DNA from: Haloferax mucosum ATCC BAA-1512
Lineage (GTDB): Archaea; Halobacteriota; Halobacteria; Halobacteriales; Haloferacaceae
Assembly: GCF_000337815.1 (NCBI RefSeq)
Contig: NZ_AOLN01000018.1
Span: 724,536 to 788,535, forward strand
Length of the DNA stretch: 64,000 nucleotides
Direction: 5' to 3'
The notes below the pieces were generated by a model, which saw only the letters and a program-made list of their open reading frames with translations, was not told where the DNA came from and did not search any database. How positions within the stretch are numbered: the stretch's first letter is position 1; every line of letters begins with the position of its first letter. The position numbers and the translations under genes were made by a program. Positions 8,248 to 15,650 of the stretch are shown here, one piece after another.

Positions 8248-9134
8248 GCAATCACCCCCGCGACGGCGAACGCGGCGAGGCCGGCGCGCGAGACGAGTCG
8301 CACCCCGCGTGCCGCAGTCTCCGCGTCGGGAAACTCCGGGCCGCCATCCAACAGATAGTGGTCCGGTTTCTCCAGTCGCGTTTCGAGCAGGACGGCGAGC
8401 GTCGCCATCGGCCAACCCGAATTGGGCGACGCCGGACGCCGAGCGAGCGACCCGACGCGCGTGAGAACGCCGGGTGCCCCAGCGACGAGGGCGAGTAAGA
8501 CGGCCGACAGGCGCGCCGGAAGCCACATCACCGCGTCGTCGAGGCGGGCGGGGACGCGGCCGACCGGCTTGTATCGGTAGCCGAGCATCGAATCGAGCGT
8601 GTTGACGCCCTTTACCCACGCCGCCGCTCCCACTGCGAGCGGGAGCGACCCCGGCGCAACGAGAGAGAACGCGAGTAACGGGGCGACCAGTCCGTCGGCG
8701 AGGTTCTCGGCCGCGCTTTCGACGGCGGCGCTTCGAATCGCCCCCGGCGAGAGCGACGCCGGGTCGCGCCCGGCGAGCGCGCGAAGGTCGGTCCGCGCGC
8801 GGTCGAGGTCGGTCGCCGTCGCCGACACGACGGTTTCTGTCGCATCGAGAAGCATCCGACGGCTCGTCGTCGAGAAGAGGGCCAACGCGGCGACGACCGA
8901 ACCGGCCCACGGAGAGGCGAGCGTCGCGCCCCACGTCGCACCCGCGACGATACCCGCGGCGAGCGCCGGAAGCGCGAGCGCGGCGAGTGCGCCGACCGCA
9001 GTCGGGTGTTCCCACTCGCGGTCGATGGGTGCGACGAGGCGTCCGAACAGCGCGACGGGGTGGATACGCGCGGGCGGTTCAGCGACGAGACGGTCCAACC
9101 CCGCCGCGACCGCGACGGCGACCACCGCCGTCAC
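8238..9134 (-). CDS. cbiB: Adenosylcobinamide-phosphate synthase
   Basis: This membrane protein of 298 residues condenses adenosylcobyric acid with aminopropanol phosphate (the CobD product). Family motifs are LVAEPPARIHPVALFG near 16-31, ESAAENLADGLVAPLLA near residue 145, and LDSMLGYRYKPVGRVPARLDD split over residues 175-195. The GTG at 9134 overlaps the stop of the upstream HAD gene in a GTGA arrangement, which both fixes the start and indicates translational coupling. Confidence 0.93.
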   Translation of the reverse strand: MTAVVAVAVAAGLDRLVAEPPARIHPVALFGRLVAPIDREWEHPTAVGALAALALPALAAGIVAGATWGATLASPWAGSVVAALALFSTTSRRMLLDATETVVSATATDLDRARTDLRALAGRDPASLSPGAIRSAAVESAAENLADGLVAPLLAFSLVAPGSLPLAVGAAAWVKGVNTLDSMLGYRYKPVGRVPARLDDAVMWLPARLSAVLLALVAGAPGVLTRVGSLARRPASPNSGWPMATLAVLLETRLEKPDHYLLDGGPEFPDAETAARGVRLVSRAGLAAFAVAGVIAWF

Positions 9135-9766
9135 GGGCACGGGACCTCCCCGGCACGCAACCGTGTTGCGAGCGCGTCGAGCGCCGTCGTTTCGAGACTC
9201 ACGAACTGACCGCCGACGGCTTCGATACCGCCGTCGGTGTCGGGGTCGTCGCCGACGTGAACGAGGTCGGATACGTTGACATCGAGGCCGCGAGCGGCGG
9301 CTTCGAACGCCTGTCGATGCGGTTTTCGCCAGCCACAGGCGACGCTCGTGGTGATACTGTCGAAGCCGCGTCGGTCGAGGTCGGAACGGATGAGCGTCCG
9401 CGCGACGAGTTCCGGCACCGAGCAGTTCGAAAGGAGACCGACGGGACCGGCTTCGCGGGCAGCCTCGACCGCTTCGACCGCTCCGGGTCGAGTCGTCACA
9501 TCGGGGTCGAACGCCGTGATGACCGCGCGACGCGCCGCGTTGTCTGGCGACTCGGCACCGCGCGAGCGAAGCGCGGCGGCGACGTGTGCGGGAAGCGGAA
9601 CCTCGGCCCCTTCGGGGGCGTCGATATGGACCTCGCGGTAGGCGTCGTCCCAATCGCTCGGGACGTCCACGCCGTACTCACAGAGCGCGTCGGCGACGGA
9701 AGTGCCCGGGTCTGTTGGATACTCGACATCGACGAGCGTACCGAAGAGGTCGAACGTGACTGCCAC
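9131..9766 (-). CDS. HAD-superfamily hydrolase heading the cobalamin operon
   Basis: This is a 211-residue HAD phosphatase. Motif I is FDLFGTLVD (residues 5-13), motif II LLSNCS near 109, motif III the lysine in WRKPHRQAF near 146, and motif IV HVGDDPDTD near 168. The gene is the first of the cob operon and overlaps cbiB by four bases. No CobC or CobZ phosphatase is visible, although the CobS product or alpha-ribazole phosphate must lose a phosphate somewhere in the pathway. I infer that this HAD enzyme may be a non-orthologous replacement. A general phosphatase acting on some other metabolite remains possible. Confidence 0.85.
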   Translation of the reverse strand: MAVTFDLFGTLVDVEYPTDPGTSVADALCEYGVDVPSDWDDAYREVHIDAPEGAEVPLPAHVAAALRSRGAESPDNAARRAVITAFDPDVTTRPGAVEAVEAAREAGPVGLLSNCSVPELVARTLIRSDLDRRGFDSITTSVACGWRKPHRQAFEAAARGLDVNVSDLVHVGDDPDTDGGIEAVGGQFVSLETTALDALATRLRAGEVPCP

Positions 9767-9771
9767 TAGAG

Positions 9772-9785
9772 TTTCATCGATGAAA
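9772..9785. promoter_or_regulatory. Perfect palindrome TTTCATCGATGAAA in the cob operon promoter region
   Basis: This 14-base perfect dyad lies six bases upstream of the first codon of the HAD-cbiB-cobS operon, in the 147-base gap to the divergent redoxin gene. Its location, over the expected transcription start of a leaderless or short-leader cob transcript, fits a repressor site. The regulator is unknown. Confidence 0.45.
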
Positions 9786-9913
9786 TTCTACTTGAAGATA
9801 GCGAAGCCGAAGGTGGAGTCGGCTCGAACAGAGCGCGGCTTGCCGGGAGTGCTCCTGCGCGCGGCGTACCCAACCGCAGTGCGTATAGGTGTTGTCGGTG
9901 CGACAGTTCGGGC

Positions 9914-10393
9914 GTGAGCCTGCTCGGAACTGACGCTCCTGACTTCACGCTCGAACGGACCACCGGCGACGACGTGACGCTCTCGGAGACGCTGGAGAGC
10001 GGCCCGACCGTCGTTCTCATCAACCGCGGCCACTGGTGTTCGTTTTGCGCCGAACAGCTCCAGACGTTCAACCGGGTCGCCTACGACCTCTGGTTCAACG
10101 ACGGCGTGGACATCCTCCCGGTTGTGACGAGCGACCTCGGTGACCTGATGGAGATGCGTGACCGCTTCGGCTTCGAGTTCCAGCTCGCCGCCGACCCCGG
10201 CGGAGGCGTCGCAGAGCGGTACAGCGGAACCGAACAGACCAGCCACGGGCTGACGGGCATCGCCGGAACCTACGTCATCGACGGCGACGGCATCGTCCAG
10301 TACGAACAGGTCGCCGACCACCCGGCCGACAGAACCTACGGCAACTGGGTTCGGTACTTCATCCGAAACGACTACGAAGATATGTTTACGTAG
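9914..10393 (+). CDS. Redoxin-domain (peroxiredoxin-like) protein
   Basis: This encodes 159 residues from a GTG. It has a thioredoxin-like fold of the AhpC/TSA-redoxin type: GTDAPDFTLE at residues 5-14, then NRGHWCSFCAEQL with cysteines at C42 and C45, a CXXC spacing more like thiol oxidoreductases than classical peroxiredoxins. The central RFGFEFQLAADP and GIAGTYVIDGDGIV blocks match the family. It is probably a cytoplasmic thiol-disulfide or peroxide reductase. It is transcribed divergently from the cob operon and has no partner gene next to it. Confidence 0.85.
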   Translation: MSLLGTDAPDFTLERTTGDDVTLSETLESGPTVVLINRGHWCSFCAEQLQTFNRVAYDLWFNDGVDILPVVTSDLGDLMEMRDRFGFEFQLAADPGGGVAERYSGTEQTSHGLTGIAGTYVIDGDGIVQYEQVADHPADRTYGNWVRYFIRNDYEDMFT

Positions 10394-10543
10394 GCGCGTG
10401 ACGAGGTCCGTTCCGGTTCGTCAATCCGTCCAGCGTGGAAACATTGTGGTCGAATCGAGCGGGCTGTTACACCTTCTCGGCGAGTCTCGGTAGGGTCCGT
10501 GGTCATCTGGTCAACCCTGTTTGTAGGCGGCGTCAGAAACGAG

Positions 10544-10564
10544 TCCGCGCTCCCCGATTTGAAC
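10544..10564. repeat. Second copy of the tRNA-Tyr 3' end (possible attachment-site remnant)
   Basis: This 21-base sequence repeats, in the same orientation and with one mismatch, the first 21 plus-strand bases of the tRNA-Tyr gene (10662-10682), which encode its 3' acceptor strand and T-arm. The spacing is 118 bases. A duplicated tRNA 3' end is the footprint left by tRNA-targeted integrases, but no integrase gene lies nearby. Confidence 0.5.
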
Positions 10565-10601
10565 TCACTCGCAACGCTTCGCGGTGCTCGCTGTTCAAAT
10601 C
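10556..10601. repeat. Inverted repeat GATTTGAAC / GTTCAAATC
   Basis: Nine-base perfect arms (10556-10564 and 10593-10601) enclose 28 bases. The left arm is the T-loop sequence of the duplicated tRNA-Tyr end, so the tRNA T-arm sequence occurs here once direct and once inverted. Confidence 0.5.
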
Positions 10602-10620
10602 AGGTCGAGAAATCCTTCAC

Positions 10621-10656
10621 ATTCAACACCGTTCGCTTCGCTCACGTGTGTTGAAT
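10621..10656. repeat. Inverted repeat ATTCAACAC / GTGTTGAAT downstream of tRNA-Tyr
   Basis: Nine-base perfect arms (10621-10629 and 10648-10656) with an 18-base loop lie five bases past the 3' end of tRNA-Tyr. It could be a processing or termination hairpin for the tRNA transcript, or part of the integration remnant. Confidence 0.5.
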
Positions 10657-10661
10657 TTCAG

Positions 10662-10735
10662 TCCGCTCTCCCCGATTTGAACGGGGGACAAGCCGATCTA
10701 CAGTCGGCTGCTCTGCCAGGCTGAGCTAAGAGCGG
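10662..10735 (-). tRNA. tRNA-Tyr (GTA)
   Basis: The 74-base gene folds as a cloverleaf: the acceptor stem is CCGCTCT/AGAGCGG with discriminator A, the D-arm carries GCTC/GAGC, and the anticodon stem GCCGA/TCGGC closes the loop CTGTAGA, which contains anticodon GTA. The T-arm ends in TTCAAAT. There is no intron and CCA is not encoded. Sequences copying its 3' end lie just beyond it. Confidence 0.95.
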
Positions 10736-10785
10736 TCACCAATTTCTATCCCGCCGACGGTTTTAACCATTATCATTCTCCGCGC

Positions 10786-10810
10786 CACACGCGACGTGTG
10801 TCACACACGT
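10786..10810. promoter_or_regulatory. Nested palindromes upstream of the cdrL promoter
   Basis: Two overlapping dyads are visible: CACACG-CGA-CGTGTG at 10786-10800 and ACGTGTGT-C-ACACACGT at 10794-10810, both perfect. They sit just upstream of TTAAAAT at 10818-10824, which is 28 bases before the cdrL ATG and so suits a leaderless TATA box. The position fits an operator or activator site for cdrL. Confidence 0.55.
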
Positions 10811-10848
10811 GCGAAGATTAAAATAGCCCGAAGATGATTCCCGGATAG

Positions 10849-11463
10849 ATGAGTAAAATCACGTTCCGCGCCGACGACGCCCTCGTCGAGCGATTGGACC
10901 GCCTCGATACGTCAAAAAGCGAGGTGATGCGTGAGGCGCTTCGACACTACCTCGACGAGTTGGAACGTGACGACGCGGTGTCTGATACGTCAGAACACGA
11001 CCCCAACGACGGGACCGACGGCGGACTCGACGGTGCGCTCTCCACTCGCGTCGAGGAACTCGTTGACGCTCGCCTGAACGAGCAACTCCCCACACTCGTC
11101 GAGGAGACGCTCGGCACCCGCTCGCAGCGCCGTCAGACACCAGCCGATCTGAACGTCAACATCAACGTCGATGGTTCAGCCGACGAAAGCGGCGTAAACA
11201 CGTCTCTCGACGACAGTACGGCATCGAATACGGAACGTAAGACACCGAGTGAAATCGAACGCGCGGAGCCGGAAACACAGCCCACAGATTGTAGTCAATG
11301 TGGCGAATCTGTCGGAAGCGACCACGTATACTGTCCGAATTGCGGTGAGAAAATGTCGCACCGAGCGTTTTGTGAGTGCGGCGAAGAATTACGGACCGAT
11401 TGGGCGTTCTGTCCCGACTGCGGTCGTCGGACGCCAGCGGCCGACGTACTCGACCGCGGATAA
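10849..11463 (+). CDS. cdrL: Ribbon-helix-helix and zinc-ribbon regulator CdrL
   Basis: The 204-residue protein begins with a MetJ/Arc-type ribbon-helix-helix DNA-binding domain (residues 1-45), followed by an acidic low-complexity linker (about 46-145). It ends in a double zinc ribbon with CSQC (148-151), CPNC (162-165), C175/C177 and CPDC (188-191). Archaeal CdrL is known to be encoded next to cdrS-ftsZ2 and to act in the CdrSL cell-division regulatory circuit. The gene is probably leaderless, with a TATA-like TTAAAAT 28 bases before the ATG. A dense array of GTCTTAC boxes lies between it and cdrS and is the likely binding region. Confidence 0.88.
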   Translation: MSKITFRADDALVERLDRLDTSKSEVMREALRHYLDELERDDAVSDTSEHDPNDGTDGGLDGALSTRVEELVDARLNEQLPTLVEETLGTRSQRRQTPADLNVNINVDGSADESGVNTSLDDSTASNTERKTPSEIERAEPETQPTDCSQCGESVGSDHVYCPNCGEKMSHRAFCECGEELRTDWAFCPDCGRRTPAADVLDRG

Positions 11464-11502
11464 CGACCGATTAAAGCCGTCTATACGTGATATTCAGCTT
11501 CT

Positions 11503-11660
11503 GTCTTACAATTGCCGTTACATTTATATTCCATCCCTCTGTGGTGATTATCGCGTAAGACGGTTGTCTTACAGCCACCCAACGGCGGGCCGGTTCCCGG
11601 TTCCGTCCGTTGGTCTTAGGGTGTAAGACACTCGCACTCGCGTGCGGCGCACCGTCTTAC
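11503..11660. promoter_or_regulatory. Array of GTCTTAC/GTAAGAC boxes in the cdrS-ftsZ2 promoter and leader
   Basis: Six boxes occur within 158 bases: GTCTTAC at 11503, GTAAGAC at 11555, GTCTTAC at 11566, GTCTTA at 11613, GTAAGAC at 11623 and GTCTTAC at 11654. Two of the pairs form inverted repeats (11555-11572 and 11613-11629). A TATA-like TTTATA at 11523-11528 lies between the first box and the first pair, so boxes flank the expected start site. Paired short boxes suit dimeric ribbon-helix-helix proteins such as CdrL and CdrS. Confidence 0.7.
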
Positions 11661-11675
11661 CGGGGGAATGTAAAC

Positions 11676-11861
11676 ATGGAGCGTGTGACACTACGAATTC
11701 CGAAGCAGCAAATCGAGGAGGTCGAGCGAATGGTCGAAACGGGAGAATTCCCGAACCGGTCCGAAGCCATTCGGTCTGCCGTCCGCGATATGCTCAACGA
11801 ACAGACGAGCGACAAGCGACAGCGTGAATCTACCAGCAAGCGCGGCTGGGCAAAGGTGTAA
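11676..11861 (+). CDS. cdrS: Ribbon-helix-helix transcription factor CdrS
   Basis: This 61-residue protein is almost entirely a ribbon-helix-helix domain: a beta-strand MERVTLRIP, then two helices including [14 protein letters not shown], and a short basic tail. CdrS is known from Halobacterium and Haloferax as a short regulator co-transcribed with ftsZ2 that controls division genes. The ATG at 11676 gives the canonical strand at the N-terminus; upstream in-frame codons would prefix it with leader sequence containing operator boxes. It ends two bases before the ftsZ2 ATG. Confidence 0.93.
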   Translation: MERVTLRIPKQQIEEVERMVETGEFPNRSEAIRSAVRDMLNEQTSDKRQRESTSKRGWAKV

Positions 11862-11863
11862 CA

Positions 11864-13066
11864 ATGCAGGATATCGTTCGTGAGGCGATGGAACGTGACG
11901 AGGCCGAACGGAAGACGCAGTCGTCGCTCGAAGACAGCGACGACCAGTTCGGTGACCCGCGTATCGTCATCGTTGGCTGTGGTGGTGCCGGGAACAATAC
12001 CATCAACCGCCTCTACAACATTGGTGTCGAAGGTGCCGACACGGTCGCCATCAACACCGACAAGCAACACCTGAAGATGATCGAAGCGGACACCAAGATT
12101 CTCGTCGGGAAATCCCTGACGCAGGGTCTCGGTGCCGGTGGCGACCCCTCGATGGGTGAACGTGCCACCGAGATGGCACAGGGAACCGTCAAGGACGTCC
12201 TCGGCGACGCAGACCTCGTGTTCGTCACGGCGGGGATGGGTGGTGGCACCGGTACTGGTGCGGCGCCTGTCGTCGCAAAAATCGCAAAAGAACAGGGAGC
12301 AATCGTCGTTGGGATGGTCTCGACTCCGTTCAACGTCGAGCGCGCCCGGACGGTCAAGGCCGAAGAAGGACTCGAGAACCTCCGCAACGAGGCCGACTCC
12401 ATCATCGTCCTCGACAACAACCGCCTCCTCGACTACGTCCCGAACCTGCCCATCGGCAAGGCGTTCTCGGTCATGGACCAGATTATCGCCGAAACCGTCA
12501 AGGGTATCTCGGAGACGATTACCCAACCGTCGCTCATCAACCTCGACTACGCCGACATGTCTACCATCATGAACCAAGGCGGCGTCGCGGTGATGCTCGT
12601 CGGCGAGACCCAAGACAAGAACAAAACGCAGGAAGTGGTCAACGACGCGATGAACCACCCGCTTCTCGACGTAGACTACCGCGGTGCGTCCGGTGGTCTC
12701 GTCCACATTACGGGCGGTCCTGACCTCACACTGAAGGAGGCAGAGGGGATTGCAAGCAATATTACCGAACGACTGGAGGCCGCCGCGAACGTCATCTGGG
12801 GCGCTCGTATCCAGGACGAGTACAAAGGGAAAGTCCGCGTCATGGCTATCATGACTGGTGTTCAGTCCGCACAGGTCCTCGGCCCGACGACCCAAAAGCA
12901 GGCCGATAAGTCCCGCCAGAGCATCCAGTCTGGAGACACCCAAGAACAGCTCCAGAGTTCGGAATTCGACAGCTCACAGCGTGTCGAGACGTCGCAGAGT
13001 GGCACGTGGTCCGACGGCGGCCGCGACGAAGTCGAGAAGAACAACGGTCTCGACGTCATCCGGTAA
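11864..13066 (+). CDS. ftsZ2: Cell division GTPase FtsZ2
   Basis: This 400-residue tubulin-superfamily protein has [10 protein letters not shown] (residues 36-45), the signature [11 protein letters not shown] near 128-138 and the T7 synergy region around residue 225 (NLDYADM). The N-terminus (about 30 residues) and C-terminus (about 60, polar and Q/S-rich) extend beyond the GTPase fold as in FtsZ2, not FtsZ1. In Haloferax, FtsZ2 is required for constriction after FtsZ1 assembles the ring. It is translated from the cdrS transcript with a two-base gap. The C-terminal tail ends in a conserved-looking GLDVIR, plausibly a partner-binding peptide. Confidence 0.97.
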   Translation: MQDIVREAMERDEAERKTQSSLEDSDDQFGDPRIVIVGCGGAGNNTINRLYNIGVEGADTVAINTDKQHLKMIEADTKILVGKSLTQGLGAGGDPSMGERATEMAQGTVKDVLGDADLVFVTAGMGGGTGTGAAPVVAKIAKEQGAIVVGMVSTPFNVERARTVKAEEGLENLRNEADSIIVLDNNRLLDYVPNLPIGKAFSVMDQIIAETVKGISETITQPSLINLDYADMSTIMNQGGVAVMLVGETQDKNKTQEVVNDAMNHPLLDVDYRGASGGLVHITGGPDLTLKEAEGIASNITERLEAAANVIWGARIQDEYKGKVRVMAIMTGVQSAQVLGPTTQKQADKSRQSIQSGDTQEQLQSSEFDSSQRVETSQSGTWSDGGRDEVEKNNGLDVIR

Positions 13067-13183
13067 CGCCCTGTCGGACACGACCTCGGACGCCGCCGCG
13101 TCCGTCCGACACAGAACTCATGGATACTTTTTGTTGACTACTTCACCCGCGAGCGACCGCGGTTTTCGGTGAACGACCCGTCG

Positions 13184-14149
13184 TCAGACCGCTTCTATCG
13201 ACTCGATGAGCCGACACTTTCGGCACACGTCACCGGCGGTTTTCGACCCGCATCGCTCGCAGTCGTTGAGGTCAGCTTTGCCGTCACCGCGGTACTCGCG
13301 GGCGGTTATCTCGGCTAATTCCTCGTAGCCCGCCATGATCGAGTGCCGCGTTCCGGGGTGATTCTCTTCGAGTTTCAACAGGAGTTGCTGGACTTCGGCG
13401 CGGTAGGCCTCCGACGAGTGCGGGCACTCGGTGATGTGTGCGGGGAGGTCTTTCAAGTGGGCGTAGAGTGCGACCTCTTTTTCGGGGACGTCACGGAGCG
13501 GTTTTGCTCTCGGAATGAACTCACCCGCGTCGCGGCGCTTTTCGAAGTCGCCGATGCTGGCGTCGTAGTGTTTCGCCACTTGCTTGAGGTCGCCTTCGAA
13601 GAAGTTCATGAGCGCCGTTTGGGCCTCGTCGTCGAGGTTGTGGCCGGTGAGCAGTTTGTCCGCGCCGAGTTCGTCGGCAAAGCGCTCTAAGAGGTCGCGC
13701 CGAAAGACGCCGCAGTAGGCACACGCGGCCATGTTTTCGGGGTCTTTCTCGACCACGTCGTCCATCTGGACGCCGAACTCGTCTTCGTACGTGACCAGTT
13801 CGTGGTGGATGTCGAGGTCGGAAGCGAGTTCGACGCAGGCGTCGACCGACTTGTCACGGTAGCCTTCGATACCCTCGTGGATGGTCAACGCGACGAGTTC
13901 GATTCGCGGGTCGCGGCCGAAGGTGTCGTCGAGAATTTGCGTGAGGACAACGCTGTCTTTCCCGCCTGAAAGACCGATAACCCACGTCTGAGGGTTGTCT
14001 GGCGTCGCGTCTCGGGGTAGCATGTTGTCCTCGCGGATACGGCGTCGCACGCGTTTTTCCACCGAGGCACAGAGATGGTCTTCGCAGAGATGTGCCCCAG
14101 AGTAAGCCGCGTGCATGACCGCGTCGCGGCCGCACTTGTCGCACTCCAT
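13184..14149 (-). CDS. ncsA: tRNA 2-thiolation protein NcsA (PP-loop ATPase)
   Basis: This is a 321-residue adenylyltransferase of the Ncs6/TtuA family that thiolates the wobble uridine of lysine, glutamate and glutamine tRNAs, using sulfur carried by the ubiquitin-like protein SAMP2. Visible features are the N-terminal zinc ligands CDKC (3-6) and HLCEDHLC, the PP-loop SGGKDS (61-66), a central catalytic segment AACAYCG, and a C-terminal zinc ribbon with CERCG and CRKC. The ATG at 14149 puts CDKC at the N-terminus. It is convergent with ftsZ2. Its activating enzyme, UbaA, is encoded at 36958-37770. Confidence 0.92.
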   Translation of the reverse strand: MECDKCGRDAVMHAAYSGAHLCEDHLCASVEKRVRRRIREDNMLPRDATPDNPQTWVIGLSGGKDSVVLTQILDDTFGRDPRIELVALTIHEGIEGYRDKSVDACVELASDLDIHHELVTYEDEFGVQMDDVVEKDPENMAACAYCGVFRRDLLERFADELGADKLLTGHNLDDEAQTALMNFFEGDLKQVAKHYDASIGDFEKRRDAGEFIPRAKPLRDVPEKEVALYAHLKDLPAHITECPHSSEAYRAEVQQLLLKLEENHPGTRHSIMAGYEELAEITAREYRGDGKADLNDCERCGSKTAGDVCRKCRLIESIEAV

Positions 14150-14250
14150 TGCCGGTCGCTTGCTTGGCAGGAGGGATACGGGTTTCGCCTCGGGGCGGTC
14201 GTCACACTCGGTCGCAACCGGTTTGCCCGTCCGCCTCTCACAAACACGCG

Positions 14251-14898
14251 ATGGAGCGAGACGCCGCCCTCGACCGAGTCGAGAACATCGTCGATGCCGT
14301 CGAATCCGAGACGCTTCCGGTTCCGGTCCGTGAGGTATGGGTCTACGGCGACGTTGCCCTCGGACTCGACCCGCTCGACCGACTCGACGTGTACGTGACG
14401 AAAGATATTCTCCTCCGCGGCGACCCCGACGCGGCCGAGGAATTCGAGCAATCTCACGGGGTGAAAGGCGTCGGCAAGAGCGTCCGCGCCGAGTGGGCAC
14501 GCGACTATCCCGACCTACTTCGCGCGAACGCGAATGGCTACGCCGCGCCCGAAAAGTGCCTCGCCGCACACCTCCTTCCGGACGACGACGAACCCGTCCA
14601 CCTCGAAGTGTGCAACGCCTCGTTCGAAGACAACGTCACCCAACGACTGAAGGGCGCGGTCTCCCGCGAGGCGTACGAACAGATTCTCGACCCGCGGGGC
14701 GTCTGTCTCTACGCCGACGGCCAGCGCTCTCCGAACGCGATGGAGAAACTCAGACAAAGCGAGTTCGCCTTCCCGACGCTCACCGGCGCACTGGAGATGC
14801 TCGGGTTAGAAGGCGACGAGGCCGACGCGGCCGTCGAGGCGATGCGCACCTACCGTGCCGAACAGACCGGGACGTCGGTCCGCGGCGACGTAGTCTGA
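14251..14898 (+). CDS. Conserved haloarchaeal protein, unknown function, divergent from ncsA
   Basis: These 215 residues are acidic and soluble. The N-terminus (ALDRVENIVDAVE) looks like a helix, followed by PVREVWVYGDVALGLDPLDRLDVYV, which resembles a nucleotidyltransferase beta-strand with G-D and D-L-D positions. The fold assignment is only a suggestion. The central region contains a CNASFEDNV stretch and no membrane segment. The ATG at 14251 lies 102 bases from the divergent ncsA start, in the region typical of a shared promoter. I do not recognise a described function. Confidence 0.78.
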   Translation: MERDAALDRVENIVDAVESETLPVPVREVWVYGDVALGLDPLDRLDVYVTKDILLRGDPDAAEEFEQSHGVKGVGKSVRAEWARDYPDLLRANANGYAAPEKCLAAHLLPDDDEPVHLEVCNASFEDNVTQRLKGAVSREAYEQILDPRGVCLYADGQRSPNAMEKLRQSEFAFPTLTGALEMLGLEGDEADAAVEAMRTYRAEQTGTSVRGDVV

Positions 14899-14943
14899 GG
14901 CGACCTGAATCCGTTCCGTACGCTGGTCGCGCCGACCCGCACG

Positions 14944-15108
14944 TCACTTTTGATTGTACCGTTTTCCCTCTTCGCGGGCTTGTTGCTCCGCGTCGTGCCG
15001 GTCCATCTTCGGGAGGTCGCGCGTCTCTCCCCGAATAGCGAGATAGATGACGACCGGAACGCCGACACTCAAGAGAAGAATCAAGAACAGTCCGATTCCT
15101 GAAGACAT
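14944..15108 (-). CDS. Small single-span membrane protein
   Basis: This encodes 54 residues. A hydrophobic segment (residues 5-24, GIGLFLILLLSVGVPVVIYL) would span the membrane once, and the remaining 30 residues are charged and end in KRYNQK. No family is recognised. The ATG at 15108 is preferred over an in-frame one 33 bases upstream because it brings the membrane segment to the N-terminus. It is convergent with the gene ending at 14898. Confidence 0.6.
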   Translation of the reverse strand: MSSGIGLFLILLLSVGVPVVIYLAIRGETRDLPKMDRHDAEQQAREEGKRYNQK

Positions 15109-15283
15109 ATTGTCATCTGTGGCGGCCGGAGTGGTAATCATTTCGGGGGCCGTGAATCGGCAGGTTAGGTATCAGCAGAGCGGAGACAATCGAAGGCTCA
15201 GCTATCTTGGTGGTGGCCGGGTCGAATCTGCCTAAAGGTGTTTGACAGTTGGATTTTTATCCTCGGCGTGTCCATCTCCTCCT

Positions 15284-15499
15284 ATGAGCCCTCCAATAGA
15301 CAGCGACCGCGGCGGTTGCCCGAAGTGCGGACACGAAGAGACGGAGATGGACTCCATCGCAACGTCCGGAACCGGTCTCTCGAAGATTTTCGACGTCCAG
15401 AACCGCAAATTCACCGTCGTTTCGTGCACCAGTTGCGGCTACTCGGAACTCTACCGCGGACAGTCGGGCGGTAACCTCGTTGACCTCTTTTTCGGTTAA
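15284..15499 (+). CDS. Small zinc-ribbon protein
   Basis: The protein has 71 residues with two knuckles, CPKCGHEE (11-18) and CTSCGY near residue 47, spaced like single zinc ribbons of nucleic-acid-binding archaeal proteins. Between them is a basic, hydrophobic segment. The ATG at 15284 follows TATA-like TTTTTAT at 15254 by about 28 bases, consistent with leaderless expression. Function unknown. Confidence 0.75.
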   Translation: MSPPIDSDRGGCPKCGHEETEMDSIATSGTGLSKIFDVQNRKFTVVSCTSCGYSELYRGQSGGNLVDLFFG

Positions 15500-15650
15500 C
15501 CAGCGCGGTCCGTCCGCGAATCAGATTTTATTGCCGGAGCTACAGGACGGCGTCACCAGCGACGAACTCGGTCGGCGCGGTTGCGTTCGTCACCCCGCGA
15601 ACCGTCGTCAGTCCACAATCGTCCGTCAGTCTGCAAACCGTCGCCCGCAG

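Noticed and set aside
9767..9913. A B12 riboswitch before the cob operon
   Set aside because: No conserved B12-box sequence is visible, and the operon start has almost no leader. The palindrome at 9772 better suits a protein-binding site.
10435..10680. An 81-codon open frame next to tRNA-Tyr
   Set aside because: It runs through the duplicated tRNA 3' end and both inverted repeats and is rich in R, S and C, so it is not a likely gene.
11657..12943. A 428-codon open frame antisense to cdrS-ftsZ2
   Set aside because: Both plus-strand genes are unmistakable, and the antisense product resembles no family.
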